Assembly: GCF_900112045.1 (NCBI RefSeq)
Contig: NZ_FOJW01000006.1
Coordinates: forward strand, 186,001 to 250,000
Origin: Lentibacillus halodurans
Lineage (GTDB): Bacteria; Bacillota; Bacilli; Bacillales; Amphibacillaceae
Reading direction: 5' to 3'
Length of the DNA stretch: 64,000 nucleotides
In this document: one piece after another, positions 8,328-17,660 of the stretch
Numbering within the stretch: the stretch's first letter is position 1
Layout of the letters: each line of letters starts with the position of its first letter
Position numbers and translations under genes: made by a program
The notes under the pieces: generated by a model
What the model was told of the DNA's origin: nothing
The model's input: the letters and a program-made list of their open reading frames with translations, nothing else
The model's database searches: none

Positions 8328-9689
8328 TTAACCAATTATGACTTTTTCTTTAGGCTGATGATACAAGTCATTAGTTTCAGTTCCTCTCATAAGGAATAAG
8401 AATGAAAAAATCCCTATTCTTCCCACAAACATTAAGAAGATAATGATACATTTACCAAACATACTCAGTTCTGAAGTAATTCCCATAGAAAGCCCAGTCG
8501 TTCCAAATGCTGAACAGACTTCAAAAATAATCTCTATTAACGAAAACGGCTCTGTAGTGGCTAATAGGACCATAGCTGATCCACATAACATCGTAGCCGT
8601 CGTAATAACTATAAAAGACCGATAAATATCCTCAGGATCCACCTCTCGTCTAAATAGCTTAATACTGGAATTACCCTTGGCATAATTAAATATGGACAGC
8701 AGCATAATTGCAAAAGTTGTCGTTCTGATCCCGCCACCAACACTGCTAGGTGAAGCACCAATAAACATCAAAGCGCAGATCACCAACAATGTAGGTATTG
8801 TAAAATCACTGACATCCATCGTAGAGAGACCGCCATTTCTGGTGGTAACAGACTGAAACAGACTGTAAAATAGTTTCTCATGCCATGCTTTGTCCATTAA
8901 AAAAGCGTTTCGCTCAAAAAAATAAATTAATCCCCATCCGGCTGCTAACAGACTAAAAAAGGTCACAGATGTAAGTTTAGTAAACAAAGAAAAATGATGA
9001 TTAGGATAAAGACTATCGCCTCTACTGCTGAGTAAAGCCTTTAGTTCTATCAGTACAGGGAACCCAATAGCTCCCAGAATCAACAAAATCATGTTAATAA
9101 ACTGTACAAAGTAATCATGGGCAAAGGGCATCAGAGAAGACCCCGTGATATCAAACCCTGCATTTGTAGTAGCACTTACTGCTCCGAAAAAACCTTGTAA
9201 AAGCGCTTCCTGCCATGTGTCAAAATAGTGTAAGAAGTAAGTGCTTAAAATAATCGTGCCAAATAATTCAATGGTTAAAATAATTTTAAGGATGTTGATC
9301 ATTAATTTAACTAATCCGGAAAATGTTGATCGGTTCTGGTCAATCCTGATTAATTGTCTTCCCCGAAGTCCAATCTTCCTCCCAAATATTAACCAAACAA
9401 ACGTTCCTAAGGTCATAATCCCTATCCCGCCAAATTGTAGAATGACGGCAAGTACTATCTTGCCCGCGGCATTAAATGTTTCAGCTGTTGAAACAACCGT
9501 TAATCCTGTGACACTTACAGCACTGACTGCGGTAAATAATGTATCTATGAAAGAAACATCGACCCCTGACTGATGAAGGAAAGGCAACCCTAAAAGCACC
9601 CCTGAAATCAGCACAGCAGTTAAGTAAAATAATACAATCAGATGAATCGTAGATAGCTCTCTGATGAATGAATGAGTGCCTAGTTTCAC
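8328..9689 (-). CDS. KtrB/KtrD-type potassium uptake membrane subunit (TrkH family)
   Basis: 453-aa integral membrane protein of the Trk/Ktr/HKT superfamily with four M1-P-M2 repeats. The four filter-like loops are visible with their glycines: VSVTGLTVV, TTNAGFD, TRNGGLS and FGTTGLSMG. It would pass K+ (with Na+ in Ktr systems) once assembled with a cytosolic KtrA/KtrC ring. It starts at GTG 9689 behind GAGGGGT. It faces away from the KtrA-KtrB pair with about 225 bp between the starts, so it is a second translocating subunit without its own adjacent KtrA/KtrC. Confidence 0.9.
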   Translation of the reverse strand: MKLGTHSFIRELSTIHLIVLFYLTAVLISGVLLGLPFLHQSGVDVSFIDTLFTAVSAVSVTGLTVVSTAETFNAAGKIVLAVILQFGGIGIMTLGTFVWLIFGRKIGLRGRQLIRIDQNRSTFSGLVKLMINILKIILTIELFGTIILSTYFLHYFDTWQEALLQGFFGAVSATTNAGFDITGSSLMPFAHDYFVQFINMILLILGAIGFPVLIELKALLSSRGDSLYPNHHFSLFTKLTSVTFFSLLAAGWGLIYFFERNAFLMDKAWHEKLFYSLFQSVTTRNGGLSTMDVSDFTIPTLLVICALMFIGASPSSVGGGIRTTTFAIMLLSIFNYAKGNSSIKLFRREVDPEDIYRSFIVITTATMLCGSAMVLLATTEPFSLIEIIFEVCSAFGTTGLSMGITSELSMFGKCIIIFLMFVGRIGIFSFLFLMRGTETNDLYHQPKEKVIIG

Positions 9690-9914
9690 TGTAAAAACCC
9701 CTCGCTGATCAAAATCATAACTATATCATAGAACGTCAAACAAAAAATAACAATCATCAATGACGAATTTTGAGGATTATTTTATATGAAACATTATTTT
9801 TTAGCTATTATGCAGCAAGATTGTACATAAAACAATTGTTAATATGCCAGCTTATATAAATGAAAAATAATGTGAATACTGCTAAAAACCCTAACTGAGA
9901 AAGGGAGTAGCAAA

Positions 9915-10589
9915 TTGGGACAGGAAAAAACACGAAAAGAATTCGCCGTCATTGGGTTAGGGCGTTTTGGGGGGAATTTATGCAAAGAACTCGCTGATAT
10001 TGGTGTCGATGTTCTGGCTCTTGATAAGAACATGGAACGCGTTCAAGAGTTTTCTTCAATAGTTAGTCATGCAGCTGAATTGGATGCCATTGATGAAGAC
10101 TCTTTGGAACAAGTGGGAATCAGCAATTTTAATTATGTCATCATCAGCTTTGGGGAAAATCAGCAGTCAAGTATACTTGCTACGCTTATCTTAAAGGAAA
10201 TGGGAATAGATCACGTATGGGTAAAGGCTCAAAATGAATATCACGAGAAAGTACTCAAGAAAATAGGTGCTGACAAAATCATTCATCCAGAACGGGATAT
10301 GGCAGTCCGAATCGCTAATAATGTTGTATCAGATAAGGTAACAGACTATATTGAGTTATCTGATGAGTACAGCATTGTTGAGATTAAAGCAAGTAAAAAG
10401 ATTAGCGGGAAAACATTATCTGAACTCGACATCCAAAACAATTATAATTGTAATGTGGTGGCAGTAAAACGGAGCTCAACTAATATCATTGTTTCACCTC
10501 CTCCAGAAACGGAAATTTTTCGAACAGATATACTTGTGACGATCGGCAGCAACAGTAATCTTAACCGTTTTGAGAACGAGGTGGTATAG
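9915..10589 (+). CDS. ktrA: KtrA-type potassium uptake regulatory subunit (RCK)
   Basis: 224-aa cytosolic RCK protein. The N-terminal Rossmann domain has GLGRFGGNLCKEL (dinucleotide or ATP site, residues about 14-26) and the acidic LALDKNMERV at the end of strand 2. The C-terminal RCK_C domain spans roughly 135-220. KtrA forms an octameric ring gating KtrB; in other Firmicutes RCK_C binds c-di-AMP, which closes the system. It starts at TTG 9915 after AAGGGAG. The KtrB partner follows 3 nt after the stop. No ydaO-type c-di-AMP riboswitch was recognised in the 225-bp leader. Confidence 0.9.
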   Translation: MGQEKTRKEFAVIGLGRFGGNLCKELADIGVDVLALDKNMERVQEFSSIVSHAAELDAIDEDSLEQVGISNFNYVIISFGENQQSSILATLILKEMGIDHVWVKAQNEYHEKVLKKIGADKIIHPERDMAVRIANNVVSDKVTDYIELSDEYSIVEIKASKKISGKTLSELDIQNNYNCNVVAVKRSSTNIIVSPPPETEIFRTDILVTIGSNSNLNRFENEVV

Positions 10590-10592
10590 CCA

Positions 10593-11906
10593 TTGATTAA
10601 TAGAAAATTCAATCCTGCTCAATTTTTGGTATTGATTTTTATAACGTTTATTGTTATCGGAACATTTTTATTGAAACTGCCTATTTCCACAACTGAGCCC
10701 GTCACCATACTGGATGCCATGTTTACAGCAACATCGGCATTGACGGTGACAGGGCTGATTGTCGTGGATACTGGTACAGCATTTACACTATTTGGCCATA
10801 TCATCATATTGTTATTGATCCACCTTGGCGGCCTGGGAATTATGACATTCGCCGTTTTTATATTTTTAATGGCAGGAAGAAAGATTGGATTTAAAGAGCA
10901 TGTGCTCATTACACAATCACTTAACCAGAACTCCATAGGTGGCGTGATCATTCTTGCCAAGAAAATCCTTTTATTTTCTTTATCCGTTGAGACTGTTGTA
11001 TTCATTTTGTTAGTTATCCGATGGGTCCCGCTTCTGGGATGGGAAGAAGGTCTGTTCGCCAGTTTGTTTCATGCGATATCCGCTTTTAATAATGCAGGTT
11101 TTTCCATTTGGTCTGACAGCTTATCTGGTTTTGTCGGGGATCCGGTGGTCAATCTTATTATTACCTCAACGTTTATCCTTGGTGGTATTGGCTTTACAGT
11201 GATTTTTGACATATGGAAAAAGAAAAAGTTTAAAAAATTCAGCTTACATACAAAACTGATGGTTGTTGGTACAGTTGTCATTAATAGTATGGCGATGATA
11301 TTAGTATTTCTGCTGGAATTCAGTAACCCTGGAACACTGGATAATCTGTCCCTCGTTGACAAAATACAGGCTGCTTTTTTTCAGGCTGTGACACCAAGAA
11401 CGGCTGGATTTAATACAATTGGTACAGGAAGTTTAAATGACTCAACACTGTTTTTCACCATTTTATTGATGTTTATTGGTGCTGGCAGTGCGTCAACTGG
11501 CGGTGGCATAAAATTGACAACATTTCTTGCGTTGATGCTTTCTGTTACTGCTTTTCTGACCAGGAGGAGCGAAATCAGTGTTTTTCGAAAAACCATTACC
11601 GATGCAGCAGTGGTCCGCTCATTGGCCATTGCCGTTATAGGTTTTTCCTGGGTAGTGATGGATATTTTTATCCTGGATATAACCGAAGATGCTTCATTTA
11701 TCACGATTGTTTTTGAAACAGTATCTGCATTTAGTACGGTAGGTCTATCTATGGGATTAACAGGGGACTTGACGGCGATTGGCAAGCTGATGATTATTGT
11801 TACGATGATGATCGGCAAACTCGGTCCTTTAACATTAGCTTTTTCGCTTGCAACGCAAAGGACTGCTCATGTCCGATATGCAAGCGAAGACATTTTGACA
11901 GGGTGA
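10593..11906 (+). CDS. ktrB: KtrB-type potassium uptake membrane subunit (TrkH family)
   Basis: 437-aa integral membrane protein, second gene of a ktrAB operon. The four pore-loop filters are TSALTVTGLIVV, AFNNAGFS, TPRTAGFN and FSTVGLSMG. It has the basic segment KKKKFKKFSLHTKL between repeats two and three that is typical for the cytosolic loop. It starts at TTG 10593, with GAGGTGG inside the end of ktrA as the likely ribosome binding site (translational coupling). It differs clearly in sequence from the divergent KtrB-like protein at 8328-9689, so the two are paralogues and not a recent duplication. Confidence 0.9.
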   Translation: MINRKFNPAQFLVLIFITFIVIGTFLLKLPISTTEPVTILDAMFTATSALTVTGLIVVDTGTAFTLFGHIIILLLIHLGGLGIMTFAVFIFLMAGRKIGFKEHVLITQSLNQNSIGGVIILAKKILLFSLSVETVVFILLVIRWVPLLGWEEGLFASLFHAISAFNNAGFSIWSDSLSGFVGDPVVNLIITSTFILGGIGFTVIFDIWKKKKFKKFSLHTKLMVVGTVVINSMAMILVFLLEFSNPGTLDNLSLVDKIQAAFFQAVTPRTAGFNTIGTGSLNDSTLFFTILLMFIGAGSASTGGGIKLTTFLALMLSVTAFLTRRSEISVFRKTITDAAVVRSLAIAVIGFSWVVMDIFILDITEDASFITIVFETVSAFSTVGLSMGLTGDLTAIGKLMIIVTMMIGKLGPLTLAFSLATQRTAHVRYASEDILTG

Positions 11907-11970
11907 ATTAAGTTTTTTAAACAGCATGGATCGGATGTTCCGTATTTAAGTGGATTGAGGGGGAGTTAAT

Positions 11971-12609
11971 ATGAAAAATCATTATATTATTGTCGGATGG
12001 AATCAACGGTCAAAACAGTTGATAAGCGCGATTACAAAGAGGGGGGAAGAGGTATTACTTATCGATAGCACACTTGATAAACCACCTCAGGATATACCTG
12101 ACTCTATCATCATACATGGAGATGCATCAAATAAAGATACTTTATTAAAGGCAGATATTCAGCAGGCTAAATCAGTTGTAGTGACATCAGAATCAGCGAT
12201 AGGAGAAAAAGAGTCAGATCATTATTCCATTTTGATTACAATTACAATAAAAGCAATTAACCCTGACATTCCAATTTTCACTGAGATTCTTACTAAAAAT
12301 CAAATGGAAAATGCAAGACGTGCCGGGGCATATGTTATCCGGTTAAATGAGCTGATAGGTACATTATTTTTTCATGAGCTTCATAGTACCAAGGCAGAGT
12401 ACACATCGCTGAAAAAGATGCTGGATCAGCGTTACAAATCTATTTCTGTTCCAGATGATTTAACCGGCAAAACGTTCAAAGAATGTCAGTATGCCTTACT
12501 GGATCAGAAAAATTTACTTGTATTAGGAATTGATCATGGTATCGACATATCCATTAATCCTACAGGTTCAACAACCCTAAACGAAGGTGACTTATTAATA
12601 ACGCTTTAG
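11971..12609 (+). CDS. RCK-domain protein (TrkA-N/TrkA-C), orphan channel regulator
   Basis: 212-aa cytosolic protein: a Rossmann TrkA-N domain with HYIIVGWNQRSKQLI (GxN variant of the GxGxxG loop, as in YugO/MthK-type RCKs), IHGDASNKDTLLKADI at about 45-60, and a TrkA-C domain from about 135. It lacks a pore domain, so it must act on another membrane subunit, perhaps the second KtrB at 8328-9689 or a two-helix K+ channel elsewhere. It lies 64 bp behind ktrB with its own GAGGGGGAG site, so it may be cotranscribed. It resembles the cytosolic half of YugO-like channels more than KtrA. Confidence 0.8.
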   Translation: MKNHYIIVGWNQRSKQLISAITKRGEEVLLIDSTLDKPPQDIPDSIIIHGDASNKDTLLKADIQQAKSVVVTSESAIGEKESDHYSILITITIKAINPDIPIFTEILTKNQMENARRAGAYVIRLNELIGTLFFHELHSTKAEYTSLKKMLDQRYKSISVPDDLTGKTFKECQYALLDQKNLLVLGIDHGIDISINPTGSTTLNEGDLLITL

Positions 12610-12823
12610 AAGGAAGAATGTCCTTAGAAAAACGTTCTAACGAGTTACATAAGGATAAATTAGCAATCGCATATCATTAGACCGAACTTTCTTTATCGTT
12701 TGCCAAAACCGCCATAGCGTATGTTTGACCTTTTTTATATAGTTTATACGAATGACGGTTGATCATTATTCACCTTGTCTGCTTAATTCATGATTCAGCA
12801 AAAGCAATACAAAGCGTTATCAT

Positions 12824-13324
12824 TTAGTATAGAAAAAACACATAATCAGTAGGTACGCCCCGTTCTCCTTGTTGATGCAGCATTGCTGTCACATTTCCGC
12901 GATGGTATGTTCCGTGATTCACTACATGGTGAATGAGGTCAGCAAGGGCGAACTCACTGCGACCATATCGAGGATGTTCAGTGAAAATAATGTGTTCTAA
13001 ATCCTCCTGAGCGGCAAAAAAGTTATAATATTCCTTTGAAAGCCCGTCATATAGTCTTTCCAGCTCATTTATCGGTACCCCTGAGGCCTCTGACTGTCGA
13101 CGCTCAACTTCATTGACAGTATCATTAAAGCTGCTTCCTTTCATCGTTTCCAGCCAGATAATGTCCCCTGCATAAAGATGGACCAGAACATCCGAGATTG
13201 AAGGGAATACACTTTTTACAGTTTTGTTATAAACCTCTTCAGGCAGCTGCTTCAAGTGCTGAAACAGTTGCTGGTTAGCCCATACGTGGTAATCGTACAT
13301 TTTCTTTGCCCGGTTACTTTCCAT
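12824..13324 (-). CDS. DinB family protein
   Basis: 166-aa DinB/YfiT-like four-helix bundle protein. Two of the three expected metal-binding histidines are in HHVVNHGTYHRGNV near the C-terminus and one is in the VLVHLYAGD helix. Family members are thiol-dependent (bacillithiol) metalloenzymes or stress-induced proteins of unclear substrate. Good GAGGAG site before ATG 13324. The next upstream minus-strand gene was a second DinB paralogue, now broken, and beyond it lies a WYL regulator of the kind that often accompanies DinB genes. Confidence 0.85.
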   Translation of the reverse strand: MESNRAKKMYDYHVWANQQLFQHLKQLPEEVYNKTVKSVFPSISDVLVHLYAGDIIWLETMKGSSFNDTVNEVERRQSEASGVPINELERLYDGLSKEYYNFFAAQEDLEHIIFTEHPRYGRSEFALADLIHHVVNHGTYHRGNVTAMLHQQGERGVPTDYVFFLY

Positions 13325-13442
13325 TAGCTTGCTCCTCTCACATATATTTTCAACATGATAAATCCGAACACATCGTTTAATTCTATTTTCATGGATTTGT
13401 GCATCCTTTTTCTACCTTCCTGCAAACGTTGCTTTTGTATGA

Positions 13443-13892
13443 TTAACGAAAAAACGGTACATGTTTCACACCAATCATACACGCACACACGAATATTTGC
13501 GCTTTGTGATGGATTTCATGATCATACATCATTTCCATGAATGTTTTTCCTGGTGCCCGAAAATCAGATAATGAAAAGACTTGTTCAGCTTCGAGGTCAG
13601 CATCCAGCAATGATGTGTACTCGGCTTTGGTTTTTCCCCAAATTCGCTTACATTGCGGCGAACTTCGGCCATAGTCGTGCATGCAACGACATCTGGCACT
13701 TCCAAACGTCCTTTCTTAACCAACTTAACGAAGGCGTCATTCCATTGGACAACATACATTGAAAGCTCGCCGAGTACTAAGCACCTTCCCAAGGCTTAAA
13801 ATGAACATGCTCATCTTCAATCGGCTCCAACAGCTCACCAAGCACTTCACGATGTCTCACCCACTTGTTTACATATGTTCAACTTGTTTCAT
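13443..13892 (-). pseudogene. Broken second DinB-family gene
   Basis: Read across three frames, the minus strand gives a complete DinB-like protein: MKQVEHM at the start (ATG 13892 behind a GGAGGCGGG site), HREVLGELLEPIEDEHVHF, then GELSMYVVQWNDAFVKLVKK, then KTKAEYTSLLDADLEAEQV, ending in YDHEIHHKAQIFVCACMIGV with the metal-site histidines. At least three frameshifts (near 13873, 13785 and 13640) separate these pieces. The gene was once functional and is now inactivated. Confidence 0.8.
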
Positions 13893-13964
13893 TTCCCGCC
13901 TCCTACTGCATTTTGAATTCGATCAGTGTTTAATCATTTACCGATCCTGCTGTCATCATAAAAC

Positions 13965-14001
13965 AACTTGACTGACAAATACGGTCAGTCAAGTTCAATT
14001 T
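13965..14001. terminator. Perfect 12-bp hairpin overlapping the end of the WYL regulator
   Basis: AACTTGACTGAC (13965-13976), loop of 7, GTCAGTCAAGTT (13984-13995), with T-rich flanks on both sides. One arm forms the last codons and stop of the WYL regulator. It looks like a bidirectional terminator, although a 12-bp perfect dyad ahead of the broken DinB gene could also be an operator. Confidence 0.55.
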
Positions 14002-14959
14002 TTTGATAATGATTGTACAGCTTCGATATGACATCGGTCAGGCTTTCCCTTAAAAAAGACGGTTCCAACACTTGTATTGATGTACCATAGGGAAGAAGAA
14101 AATAAGGTACATACGTCGAAATCGCTTTCTCGCCTAATTTAAAATGAACCTGCTCATTTGACCGTTCCTGAAGAGCATGTCCGAATAACCAATGGTCACA
14201 AAGGTCATTTATTGCTTGTGGGCTTCCTTGAATACAAACGGAAATAAGCTGATCCTGATTTTGCAGATCAGGCAAAAGATTTTCAAGAAAGAAATAACGA
14301 GCTGAAAAATTCGATGGACGTTGGAATGCCCATTCAGTTCTGGACAGAGAGTTGATCCGGTCAACTCGAAAGTTTCGTATATCATGGCGGAGATGACAAT
14401 AGGCGATCATATACCATTTATTCCTCCAATTGATAAGTCCATAAGGATCAACACGGCGTTTTCGGGAAGAGTCCCGATATCCTTTCTGATATTCCATTAA
14501 AAGGGTATACCCTTCTGCAGCCGCCACTTCCAGTTCCTGAAGCAAGGGTTCCAAGGAAGCGTCGGGCAATGGGCTGATCACATCAAACCCTACTGAGTGG
14601 CGGTCAATTGCATGCAATTGTTCTGGATTGGTATATCTTTTTAGCTTAGCGATTGCCTCGTGTAATGCATCACTAAAAGGATAGCCTGCCTCATCCGCAA
14701 ATCTGGCCGCGTGTATAAGTGCTTTTTGTTCCTCCAGGTCAAAAAACAATGGAACTTCGGTGAATTCACGAAGTAAGCAATACCCTCCGTTATGCCCGGA
14801 GTCGGCGATAATCGGAACACCGCTGGCACACAAACCATCAATATAGCGGTAAACACTTCGTATATGTATCTCAAGTTCTTCAGCCAATTGGTTGGCAGTC
14901 ATTCGTTTTTCAGTTTTCAGCAGCCAGAGAATAGCAAGCATATTATCGGCTTTAGACAT
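13985..14959 (-). CDS. YafY-type transcriptional regulator (HTH-11 + WYL)
   Basis: 324-aa regulator. An N-terminal winged helix (ADNMLAILWLLKTEKRMTANQLAEELEIHIRSVYRYID region, residues 4-42) is followed by a WYL domain at about 140-215 with NKWYMIAYCHLRHDIRNFRV and a C-terminal extension (WCX). WYL domains bind nucleic acids or ligands, and YafY-type proteins usually repress neighbouring genes; next to DinB-family genes they probably control those. The start ATG 14959 has GAAGGGA about 11 nt upstream. Its target may be the broken DinB paralogue just downstream, leaving the regulator without its nearest partner. Confidence 0.8.
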   Translation of the reverse strand: MSKADNMLAILWLLKTEKRMTANQLAEELEIHIRSVYRYIDGLCASGVPIIADSGHNGGYCLLREFTEVPLFFDLEEQKALIHAARFADEAGYPFSDALHEAIAKLKRYTNPEQLHAIDRHSVGFDVISPLPDASLEPLLQELEVAAAEGYTLLMEYQKGYRDSSRKRRVDPYGLINWRNKWYMIAYCHLRHDIRNFRVDRINSLSRTEWAFQRPSNFSARYFFLENLLPDLQNQDQLISVCIQGSPQAINDLCDHWLFGHALQERSNEQVHFKLGEKAISTYVPYFLLPYGTSIQVLEPSFLRESLTDVISKLYNHYQKIELD

Positions 14960-15105
14960 TCTGGATTCATTCCCTTCTGAACTAAGAATACTGATTGCAA
15001 AATCCAGAGGTACGCTTCGGATACAATGTAAGGCCTAGAGGTACACAGTGGTTTTAATAACAGTATGTCAGTGAAACTGTTCCTGCCATAACGGCAGTGG
15101 CGACC

Positions 15106-15309
15106 CTAATACATTCGGTACATACCATGTGATCTGGGATAGGTATACTTGAATCCAAATTGTTCATAAATTTTGTTGGCGGCATCAGCTATCAGACTTA
15201 CATAAAAACCAGAGTATGTATTTTTGTCCAGATAGTTCATAAGTTCCTTCATAACCAGCTTTCCAAGTCCCTGTCCTTGATAACCCGATTTCACGACAAT
15301 ATCAATCAT
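15106..15309 (-). pseudogene. Truncated GNAT acetyltransferase (C-terminal half)
   Basis: The frame contains the GNAT acetyl-CoA loop in IDIVVKSGYQGQGLGKLVM (motif A, Q/R-x-x-G-x-G) and motif B, ANKIYEQFGFKYTYPRS. The N-terminal 50-60 residues expected of the family are missing: upstream of ATG 15309 there are stops and no ribosome binding site. The fragment therefore starts in the middle of the fold and is very probably non-functional. Confidence 0.75.
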
Positions 15310-15387
15310 CCACCGTATTCTCTTCTGTTTAATTTAATCTTAATATCGGATGAATTGGAGTGCGGATTAAATAGTTGGTAAACAATG

Positions 15388-15423
15388 AATAAGGGTGGAT
15401 GCCCTTCAGCACTCACCCTTATT
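15388..15423 (-). terminator. Terminator of the M6 protease gene
   Basis: AATAAGGGTG / CACCCTTATT stem just after the protease stop codon (minus-strand reading), with a 16-nt loop. The trailing T-run is short. Confidence 0.6.
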
Positions 15424-15432
15424 TCTAAAATA

Positions 15433-17424
15433 CTATCTGACACCGCCTGGTCCCACACGGCGTGTTACAGTGGTGGAAGCATTTGTATCCGTTTCTGAAC
15501 TTGCTTGAAATGTCAGCTCAGTCGGGGTCGGTTTCTGATTGCCTCTTCCGCCCGATGGAATCATGACATATACAGGAACAGTCACGGTTTCGCCTGCATC
15601 AGCTTCGATCACATTGTTTTCAATCATCGTCTCCCAGCCTGCTTCTGTATCGACATTCAGCCTGAATAAGTCCGTTTCTTCACCGGTGTTGGTAACAGTG
15701 AAGTTGTAAGTGGCCACACGTCCAGGAACTGCGCGATCAACGTCACCAACAGATGCATCCACACCGCTTTCAAAGCTGTTGGCAGCATCCATATGCCGTA
15801 CAGCTACGCGATAGGAAAGGACTCCTTGATTATCATGATTTTTATCCAGAACATAGAAGTGAAGCCGGTTATGTTCATCCTGATATTCATTAACAACCCC
15901 TTCAGCAGTTCCGGCTTTAAAAAGGGCGTCGGACAATTGACGGTAGTCACCTTTCGAATACATCGCCTCCGACCCATCTGGTCTGGTGAAGTCTACCTGA
16001 TCAATATCTTCAGGATGAGCGTCAATCGCCCAAATATATGGCGGTGCGTCCGTATTCTTCGTTTTAGCCATCAAAACACCTGAATCCGGCTGAAATGAAT
16101 CAAATCCGACCCTGTCAACAACTTCAATCGTATAGTTGTCATACCACTTTTCACCGCGTTGCATATCGGCACGCCAATCATCCTCCAATGAATTCGGCGG
16201 AGTCAGATCCTCCATTTCAATGTTGATGCCATGAAGCCCGTCACGTCCGAATTCTTCGCCAATAGGAACTTCTCTTGCCGTAATATCAGCAACAACCGGC
16301 CCTGTTTCAGCAAGTTCATCACGATCCAAGTTCAAGTAATCATCTTCTTCCAAGAATCCTTGCTTCATTTTATTGCGCAACATATGATGCGCTGGGGCGG
16401 AACCTCCAAGTGTCGGCATTACCATCCAACGGGTGTGCGGACCGCCTGGACCATTGAAACTGCCACGGCTCATCAATTCCCAAGGCCCTGAATAGGTGCG
16501 TGATACCGGATCACCATAAGGGTTGTTGTAATTATCCCCCAGACTCATAATATGACCAAATTCGTGTGCAAAGGTCCCCATACCATCATTCTCACCCTGG
16601 ATGGAAATGCCGTTACCTGCTCTTGACCAAAGACTTTTTGCAGCAACCCAAGAGGTCCAGTCAACATAACGGGTGTTGGCCCAATTTTGCATCGTATCAA
16701 ATTCAGACGGCGGACCGAACGTATCCGAAACATCCTCTGGCCCTGCAAACATCATTTCGCCAAACTCCTGCCAGATGCCTGATTCATCATACCCTGCATG
16801 TAATACGAATGTGAAGTCGTACGTTTCACCAGATGCGTCAATATCGTCCTGGGCCTTTTCCAGGGCATCTTCCCTTAAATCATATGTGTCATCATATCCA
16901 GGTGGCAGATTTTCTTCCTGACCGAATTCGCCCATGCCATACTCGAATTCATTGTGATCCATTTGGTAAGTTCCAAATGCATCAATTTCAACTGCCCATT
17001 TTCCATATGAGTTTTCACGCCAAAATTCATCAATTGAACGGTAGTTATTCAACGGTTGCGGTTCAGTCAGAAAATTTTCCCAAAATTCCGGGACGTCTTC
17101 TCTCGGAATATTTCCGTTTATCGGGTTACCTGCCAGTTCAGATCCCTCTTCCTGACTCAAAATAAATTCGCGATCAGGAAAATCTACCACGACCAGAGCA
17201 CCTTTAAGTACTCTATCCGGTTCCACATCGGTATTCCGCCAGTCAATTCCAGGAACCGATTTGTAATCATCCCATGTCATATCTTCCGGAAGAACCCATG
17301 ATTGCGTGTCCTCTGGTTCCGGAAACGAAGGCAATCCCGGCTGAGCAGCAAATACCGATGTTGCCGACATGAAAGTGAGAAGGAATGCAATTAAAATAGT
17401 AAATGAAAATTTGACAAATCTCAC
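15433..17424 (-). CDS. Secreted M6-family metalloprotease (immune inhibitor A-like)
   Basis: 663-aa secreted protein. A Sec signal peptide lies at residues 1-26 (RFVKF...then a hydrophobic core, ...ATSVFAAQ). The zinc motif HEFGH is at 287-291 with the expected downstream GDNYNNPYGDP and WELMSRGSF, characteristic of M6 peptidases. The C-terminal ~110 residues form a beta-sandwich domain (RVATYNFTVTNTGEETDLFR...), as in NEW3/CARDB-type repeats. It is strongly acidic, as expected for an exoenzyme of a salt-tolerant organism. Start: GTG 17424 lies 6-7 nt after AAGGAGG; the longer frame from 17472 overlaps that site and is rejected. Confidence 0.88.
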   Translation of the reverse strand: MRFVKFSFTILIAFLLTFMSATSVFAAQPGLPSFPEPEDTQSWVLPEDMTWDDYKSVPGIDWRNTDVEPDRVLKGALVVVDFPDREFILSQEEGSELAGNPINGNIPREDVPEFWENFLTEPQPLNNYRSIDEFWRENSYGKWAVEIDAFGTYQMDHNEFEYGMGEFGQEENLPPGYDDTYDLREDALEKAQDDIDASGETYDFTFVLHAGYDESGIWQEFGEMMFAGPEDVSDTFGPPSEFDTMQNWANTRYVDWTSWVAAKSLWSRAGNGISIQGENDGMGTFAHEFGHIMSLGDNYNNPYGDPVSRTYSGPWELMSRGSFNGPGGPHTRWMVMPTLGGSAPAHHMLRNKMKQGFLEEDDYLNLDRDELAETGPVVADITAREVPIGEEFGRDGLHGINIEMEDLTPPNSLEDDWRADMQRGEKWYDNYTIEVVDRVGFDSFQPDSGVLMAKTKNTDAPPYIWAIDAHPEDIDQVDFTRPDGSEAMYSKGDYRQLSDALFKAGTAEGVVNEYQDEHNRLHFYVLDKNHDNQGVLSYRVAVRHMDAANSFESGVDASVGDVDRAVPGRVATYNFTVTNTGEETDLFRLNVDTEAGWETMIENNVIEADAGETVTVPVYVMIPSGGRGNQKPTPTELTFQASSETDTNASTTVTRRVGPGGVR

Positions 17425-17619
17425 TCTATTAACCTCCTTAGTAGATTTGTCAATAACTATATCACCACTCATTTTAATCTGACAATTTAAAACACTCGAA
17501 AATTTAAAAATAAGAAAAAAGATATATATACCCTAAAATTTTTGTCAAATGCTTGTTACTTTTGAACACCATCTATGAAACATTCATGTAATTCGACCTA
17601 TTTCCATTATCACGTGCCG

Positions 17620-17660
17620 AAAAATCATCCCAGACTGAAAAAGCCTGAGATGATTTTTTT
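17620..17660. terminator. Bidirectional terminator
   Basis: AAATCATC...GATGATTT with an inner CAG-CT/AG-CTG pairing and T-runs in both directions. It lies at the truncated end of the ABC ATPase remnant. Confidence 0.7.

Noticed and set aside
9690-9914. c-di-AMP (ydaO-type) riboswitch in the ktrAB leader
   Set aside because: Specifically looked for because ktrAB is often controlled this way; the conserved riboswitch core sequences are not present.
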